15,000 nucleotides of DNA, taken from positions 115,001 to 130,000 of the forward strand of contig MCFG01000122.1 in the NCBI GenBank assembly GCA_002104895.1, given 5' to 3'. This document shows positions 9,554-15,000 of the stretch, in pieces. Within the stretch, counting starts at the first letter, position 1, and every line of letters starts with the position of its first letter. This DNA comes from Anaeromyces robustus (Eukaryota; Neocallimastigomycota; Neocallimastigomycetes; Neocallimastigales; Neocallimastigaceae). The notes under the pieces are model-generated. The model was not told the DNA's origin, did not search any database, and saw only the letters and a program-made list of their open reading frames with translations. The position numbers were made by a program, and so were the translations under genes.

Positions 9554-10390
9554 ATGCATATTAAATTTATATAAAATGATACATACAAATACAATATTGA
9601 AAAAGGTTCAATAATATTATTTTTATTCAAATTAAATAATCAATAATTAATATAAAATATATCCATATACAAATCATAATTCCGGAAAGAAATTTCTTTT
9701 ATAAAAATAATATATATGTATTTTTAATTTTATATAATAAAAACAATTATCTTTAAAATTTTAAAAAGTTTAATTTTACAATTAACAAGCATTTTCTTTA
9801 TATGATATTTAAATGATATATCATATAATGTATAATAAAATAAATTTATATACAAATTAAATATATATATTATATACGTATTATATACACATCCTTTATG
9901 TAATATTTAGCTTATTTAGCAAGTTGGAAAATTTTTATTACTGTTAATGAGTTTATTTAATAAGATTAATCACTATTGTATTATTTATTATTATTATATT
10001 ATTTATTATATATTATTATTTATTATTATTATTTATTGTTATTACTATTATTATTAATAATGAATTGACCTAATAAATTAAATATAATAACCTTTTTAAT
10101 AATATTAAAATTTTATATTTATTTAAGCCTAACCTTTAAAAATTTTATTTTAAATCTTCTTATAAGTTATTTCCTTAACATATATATATCAAAACATTTT
10201 TAATTATTATTCTATTATTATAATATTAATATCGATTTATTATTATTTTATTATTAGATTTTTCATATCAATCATCCAGTCATTTATTATTAATTATTAC
10301 TTATTATATATAATATATATATTAAATATTTTTATTATATATTATATATTTTATTTTATTATGTATTATTTATTATTCTAGTTGGTTATT

Positions 10391-10466
10391 ATTTAAAATT
10401 TTATTTAACAAATAAGTTATAATGGATAATATTATAATTTAATATTTGTTGAATAAAATTTTAAAT
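10391..10466. repeat. Inverted repeat with 24-base arms (23/24 matches) and nested stem
   Basis: The left arm 10391-10414 and the right arm 10443-10466 are reverse complements except for one position, which could still pair as U-G in RNA. Inside, TTATAAT (10417-10423) and ATTATAA (10431-10437) form a second stem with a 7-base loop. It could be a small foldback or miniature element remnant, or a transcribed structure; no target-site duplication was identified. Confidence 0.75.
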
Positions 10467-11010
10467 GTAATATAATATATAGAAAATTTGATATTTTTTG
10501 TTAAATGTGATATTATGTGTTTAAGAACAAATGTATATATAGATATATAAATTTTATATCATACAACAATTAAAATATCTATTTTTTATTTTATTATTTT
10601 AATATTATTAAAAAAATCTTAATTTTATATTAAATATATATATTTACTTTTTAAAGTTTTCATAGATACAATATCACATTATTTATAGTTACATTGAATG
10701 AAACTCTAAATATTATATACCAAATAAACGTGTTTATTATACATGATATATATATATTTGTATTATTTTTATTATAAAAGCTTATATAAGGAAATTTATT
10801 AAAAATAAAAGGATTATTATATAATAAGTTTATCCTGATTTTTTAATTCAAGTTTATAATATTATATTAAATTATATATATATTTAGAATAAGTATTATA
10901 ATTTCAATATGTTACCACAACAATTATAATAATAATAAAATAACAAAGTTAATTTATATTGGAAATATATATAAATATTAAATATTGTTTATAATAAAAA
11001 TAAATTTTTT

Positions 11011-11028
11011 GGTTCTTTTGGTTCTTTT
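11011..11028. repeat. Two tandem GGTTCTTTT units
   Basis: Two exact 9-base copies are followed by a third, diverged unit (GATTAAAAT), about 560 bases before receptor 2. Confidence 0.6.
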
Positions 11029-11586
11029 GATTAAAATAAAATTTTAATAATAACAAATTTTATATAATAACATTTTCAATAAATTAGAAAAACAATTTTA
11101 TCATAAAAAAAAATACATATTTTTTTGGAATATTAATATTTAAAATTTTAAAATTAATTAATAACTTATAGGAAATAAATATATGTTAGTCTAAAAAAAA
11201 TTATGATAAGAAAAGTAAAAATATTATATAATACAGACTTGGAAGAATAATTAAAATAAATTATCAATGTATTAATTTTTTATTTAAAAATTAAAAATAG
11301 TTTTATTAGCAATATTATATAATTATTTAATTATTATTAATATATTTTAATAGATAAATATATATATATATATTTTTTTTTATAGAATAAGCTTTTATAT
11401 TATTGTTTTTCTATTTTATTATCATTTCTTATTATGTTATTTATTTATTTTTTAAAAATAAAAAACAAAGAATAAAGGAAAAAAAAATAAAAGATATAAC
11501 TAACAAGAAAACATATAATTTATATTAATAAATATTATTTTTAATGCCTTTAAAAAAACAAATAAACATATAAATATTTAATAATA

Positions 11587-11731
11587 ATGAAATATTACAA
11601 AGTTATTATTTTATTAGTTCATCTTTTATTCATATGTAAAGATATATATTTTAATAAAATATATATAGAACCATATAAATATAATATATAATATAATAAT
11701 GATGAATAGTATTTTATTTAACACTAATAAT

Positions 11732-11768
<37 letters not shown>

Positions 11769-12499
11769 TAATATTTTATTATTGTTATCATTTATTTTAT
11801 TTTTTTTTTTTATATTTTCTCGGTAAATTTTAATATACATATAAATTATTATGTCAATAAAAAATAAAACAAAAAAAAAATCAAATGTAAAATACATATA
11901 AATATTTTTAAAATGTATAGACGGATCGTATTCAATAAAATTAAATTCTATTGCAATATCATATAGTAATGAAGATCAATTTTTTACTTCAATAGTAAAT
12001 GATTTCAATGAATATGCTAAAGCAAATAAACTAGATATAGAATTAGACATTGATGTTCATTCTTCCAATGATACTTTAAATTTATCATTTGAATATAGAA
12101 AATTACTAAAAGAGTTATTTAATAATGAATCATCAAAATATGACATTTTTTTTTATGATGTAACTTATACAAACTTATATATTAGTAATTTTTTAGAATT
12201 GAATAATGAATTACCAAATGAATATTTTATATGGTATTCAACAGGTATTGGATCAGAAACATGTGTAAATAATGGCAAATGGATTGGTTTTGTATGTAAA
12301 AATTCTTTTAATAATTATTCTTTAATATTAATTACTATATTAAATCATATAAGATAAAATATAAATTTATTAATATAATAAATATAATAATAGTAAATAA
12401 TAATAAATATAATAATAATAAATATAATAATAAATATAATAATAGTAAATAATAATAAATATAATAATAATAATAATAATAAATATAATAATTATAATT

Positions 12500-12562
<63 letters not shown>

Positions 12563-12690
12563 TGTAATAATAATAATAATTGTTATAATAATAGCAATAA
12601 TAATAAAAGCAATAATAATAATAATAATAAATATAATAATTATAAATTATAATAATAATAATAATAATAATAAATATAATAATTATAAAT

Positions 12691-12727
<37 letters not shown>

Positions 12728-13674
12728 GCAATAATAATATTAATAATAATAATAGCAATAATAATAATAAAAGCAATAATAATAATAAATATATATGTAA
12801 ATTCTATGTTATTTTATTTTAATAAAACTATGAATATAAATATGAATATGAATATAAATCAAATTATCATTATAGCATTATAATAATAATTAAATTATTA
12901 TTTTTTTATACAAAAAATCTTGTATATTTAAAATTATAATAGCCTATAAATATAAATTATAGATTTTTATATACAAATATGGACCTTTTAAATAAACATG
13001 GACAAAAAATGCCAGAAACATGGGATGAAATGATAAATACAACAAAATATATATTAGAAAAAGAAAGAGATGAGGGGAATACTGATTTAATTGGTTATAA
13101 TGGATTTATTCCAGGTAGTTAATTAAATGAAATTAACAATTAATAATTAATTATTCTAATTCATAAAAAATATATATATATTTTTTATTTATTTATTTTT
13201 TTTTTTTTTTTTTTTTTTTGATTTTCTTATTTTATTCATACATATATTTTAATGTAAAAAATAATAACTAAGATTATGAAACAAATTTAAGTTCAGTTGA
13301 AGAATTTGTGTACTCATTTAGAGAAAATGAAGATTCCGCTTTTCCAGATTATCATGATAATACAGCATCAAAAGCATTAACTAAATTAAAGCAAATAAAA
13401 GATGAAATATCATCAAGTATGTAAATTATAATTATTATTATTATTATTATTAAAAATCGATAGAATGAATAAATTTAATATATAAAATTTTATAATAAAT
13501 ATATGAACTGTAATGAAATAATTAAAATCAAGAAAAAAAAAAAAAATAGAATATAATTAATATAATAGAAAATTATTATTTAAATTTCGATAAATATAAT
13601 ATATATAATACTATTTAATAAATAAATTAAATATATATTTATATAAATTATACTAATAAAATTATTTATAATAA

Positions 13675-13741
<67 letters not shown>

Positions 13742-15000
13742 AAAAAGGTGAAATATTTCGAGCTAATGATGAAGAAACTATTAAGAGGTTAGATTCAGGA
13801 AAAGCTATATTTTTAAAATTTTGGGATTATCCTAAAGTTAATTCAGTCTATAATAAAACAATTTTATTAGGTAATAAAAAAGGTGTATCTGGTACATCTA
13901 TTGGTGGATATAATATGAGTATAAATAAACGTATACCACAATCCCATAAAGAATCAACTATTGAAACATTTAAATATATTGCCTCTAGAAAATTACAAAA
14001 AAAATATTTAATGGAAAATCATTCCATATCAGGTATAAATAATTTATATACCGATAAAGAAGTATGTCAAATTATAAATTGTGATTTAATTAATAGTATT
14101 CAGTCATTTTATCATCGCTATGATGAATATTATTATGGATTATATAGAGAAATGATTTATAAATATTTATATAATAATGGTAGTCTTGAGGAAACATTAC
14201 ATGTTATTAATGGAATTAATACATTTTCATTTGTTGATATGAATTCATCAGATACTTCTACAAGTGGATATGTTATATTTATTATTGTTGTTAGTTCAAT
14301 TACATTAATTGTATTATCACTTTCACTTCTTTGTAATTATAGATTAAATATGTTTTTCTCCTTTTTCAGTACTACTTCATGGTTATCCATTTTATTTGGA
14401 AATATTGTCATTATGTTATCCATATATCCAGAGTATAATGAAATAACAAGTTTAAAATGTAAATTTAAATATATAATATTATCATGTGGAGTTGCTTTGA
14501 ATGCTTTACCCGTATTTCATGTATTATTAACTAAATATGCCACAAGTAATAAATGTTTAGAATGGATAAAAAAAAATAAATATTCATTTTTCTTTATTTA
14601 TTATATTATAGATTTAATTCTCTATGGAGTACTTCTTTTAATAGATTTTAATGTTAAGGAATATATAAGTCTCACAGAGAGTAATTTCAAATATTGTTCT
14701 ATGAATAATGTCATTGGACATATAGTATTATGTACTTTAGTTTTCACCAAATTATTATTATATTTTGGTAGTACAATTTTATTATATTTGAAATGGAATG
14801 ATGAAAATAGTAAAATGGAAATAAGATTAATTACTTCGGATATAATACTTAATTATATTTTAATAATAATGTTAATAATAGTATATTCTCTCAAATATAC
14901 AGATTATAAAACACCTTTTCTTTTGAATTCTATATTAATTATATTGTTAGCCTTGTCCAATTATTTGTTATTATATTGTTCAAAAATAGTAAAAATATAT
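11587..15000 (+). CDS. Receptor 2: paralogous solute-binding / class C GPCR chimera, partial (3' end beyond window)
   Basis: Joined exons 11587-11635, 11921-12291, 12943-13114, 13273-13416 and 13748-15000 encode the first 663 residues without a stop. Exon 1 gives a signal peptide (MKYYKVIILLVHLLFI). The solute-binding region shows NDFNEYAK, KYDIFFYD, NGKWIGF joined to PININYR, MPETWDEM, and GVSGTSIGGYNMSINK (residues 291-306). Helices begin near 419 and the seventh ends about the window edge; C483 and C562 match the GPCR disulfide pair of receptor 1. Exon 3 has the same length as in receptor 1 (172 bases), and 32 of its 57 complete codons encode identical residues by my count. Exon 2 is six bases longer and exon 4 six bases shorter, so exon 5 starts at residue 246 in both. 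Same orientation, 2.2 kb downstream of receptor 1: a tandem duplicate. The tail cannot be compared. Confidence 0.86.
11636..11920 (+). other. Receptor 2 intron 1 (285 bases, phase 1)
   Basis: GTAAAG donor and TGTATAG acceptor, splitting signal peptide from binding domain exactly as in receptor 1. It contains a T run of 28 bases (11734-11761), which receptor 1 intron 1 lacks. Confidence 0.8.
12365..12790. repeat. AAT-rich satellite block inside receptor 2 intron 2
   Basis: AAT units with AGC, AGT and ATT interruptions fill over 400 bases. A larger unit beginning AAATATAATAATTATAA appears at 12481, 12629 and 12672; the last two copies are 43 bases apart, so a minisatellite is superimposed on the trinucleotide repeat. 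Confidence 0.9.
12830..12859. repeat. ATGAAT/ATAAAT hexanucleotide tandem
   Basis: Five alternating 6-base units differing by one G/A position lie late in receptor 2 intron 2. Confidence 0.6.
13115..13272 (+). other. Receptor 2 intron 3 (158 bases, phase 1) with 24-base T tract
   Basis: GTAGTT donor and AACTAAG acceptor. The T run (13196-13219) is followed by GATTTTC, matching the arrangement in receptor 1 intron 3. Confidence 0.85.
13417..13747 (+). other. Receptor 2 intron 4 (331 bases, phase 1) ending in (AAAT)n
   Basis: GTATGT donor. The acceptor is set at AAAAAAG/GT because the resulting SEIFRANDEET aligns without gaps to KDYFKSTDENT of receptor 1. An alternative in-frame acceptor (TTTCGAG) lies 15 bases further on. 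Confidence 0.75.
13674..13743. repeat. (AAAT)n microsatellite, about 16 units, next to a splice acceptor
   Basis: A pure tetranucleotide run of about 65-70 bases ends just before the proposed exon 5 acceptor, in the place where a pyrimidine tract is usually found. Confidence 0.95.

Larger units (their letters stand above)
9389..11586. other. Intergenic spacer between the two receptor genes
   Basis: About 2.2 kb of A/T-rich DNA without a supportable gene. It holds the 3' region of receptor 1 with a hairpin right after the stop, TA and TG runs (about 9527-9553), TTA-rich stretches near 9980-10060 and 10200-10400, a 76-base inverted repeat (10391-10466), a small AATAAAC/GTTTATT palindrome (10723-10738) and two GGTTCTTTT units (11011-11028). 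The last few hundred bases should carry the receptor 2 promoter, but no specific element can be singled out. Confidence 0.7.
12292..12942 (+). other. Receptor 2 intron 2 (651 bases, phase 0), expanded by AAT repeats
   Basis: GTATGT donor and AATAATAG acceptor. The matching intron in receptor 1 is 99 bases; nearly all of the extra length is AAT-type repeat. Translating through it meets an in-frame stop soon after the donor. Confidence 0.85.

Noticed and set aside
12365-12790. Possible poly-asparagine coding tract from AAT repeats
   Set aside because: The frame from exon 2 hits a stop before the repeat, and paralogue alignment requires removing the whole stretch as an intron.

Overview
The window is nuclear DNA of a eukaryote with an extremely A+T-rich genome. 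It has long intergenic stretches made mostly of A/T homopolymers and di-, tri- and tetranucleotide microsatellites, small GT..AG introns, and more G+C in exons than around them. The best guess is an anaerobic gut fungus (Neocallimastigomycota, e.g. Piromyces, Neocallimastix or Anaeromyces). This rests on the base composition, a fungal-type homoserine kinase, and two receptor genes that join a bacterial-type solute-binding domain to a seven-helix class C GPCR core, a combination I recall being reported for gut fungi. Dictyostelium also has A+T-rich DNA and class C receptors, but to my knowledge it does not make threonine, so a homoserine kinase argues against it.

Layout: 1-1349 is non-coding and repeat-rich. 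1350-2378 (minus strand) is an intact, intronless homoserine kinase of threonine biosynthesis. 2379-6557 is about 4.2 kb of A/T-rich DNA with no gene I can support. 6558-9388 (plus) is a complete five-exon gene for a 760-residue protein: signal peptide, extracellular family-1-like solute-binding domain, seven transmembrane helices, and a cytoplasmic tail with a repeated arginine-directed phosphosite motif. 9389-11586 is an intergenic spacer with strong inverted repeats. 11587 to beyond 15000 (plus) is a second copy of the same receptor gene, with the same four intron positions and phases, cut by the window edge at the end of helix 7 (663 residues visible).

The receptors were assembled by reading across introns: none of the exons is a complete gene alone, and each splice junction was chosen by agreement of frame, GT..AG ends and alignment of the two paralogues. 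The pair is a tandem duplication. By family knowledge the outer domain would bind a small solute, perhaps a sugar or oligosaccharide, and the seven-helix core would signal through G proteins; ligand and coupling are inference. The homoserine kinase is divergently oriented and functionally unrelated. No tRNA, rRNA, CRISPR array or transposon coding sequence was seen.
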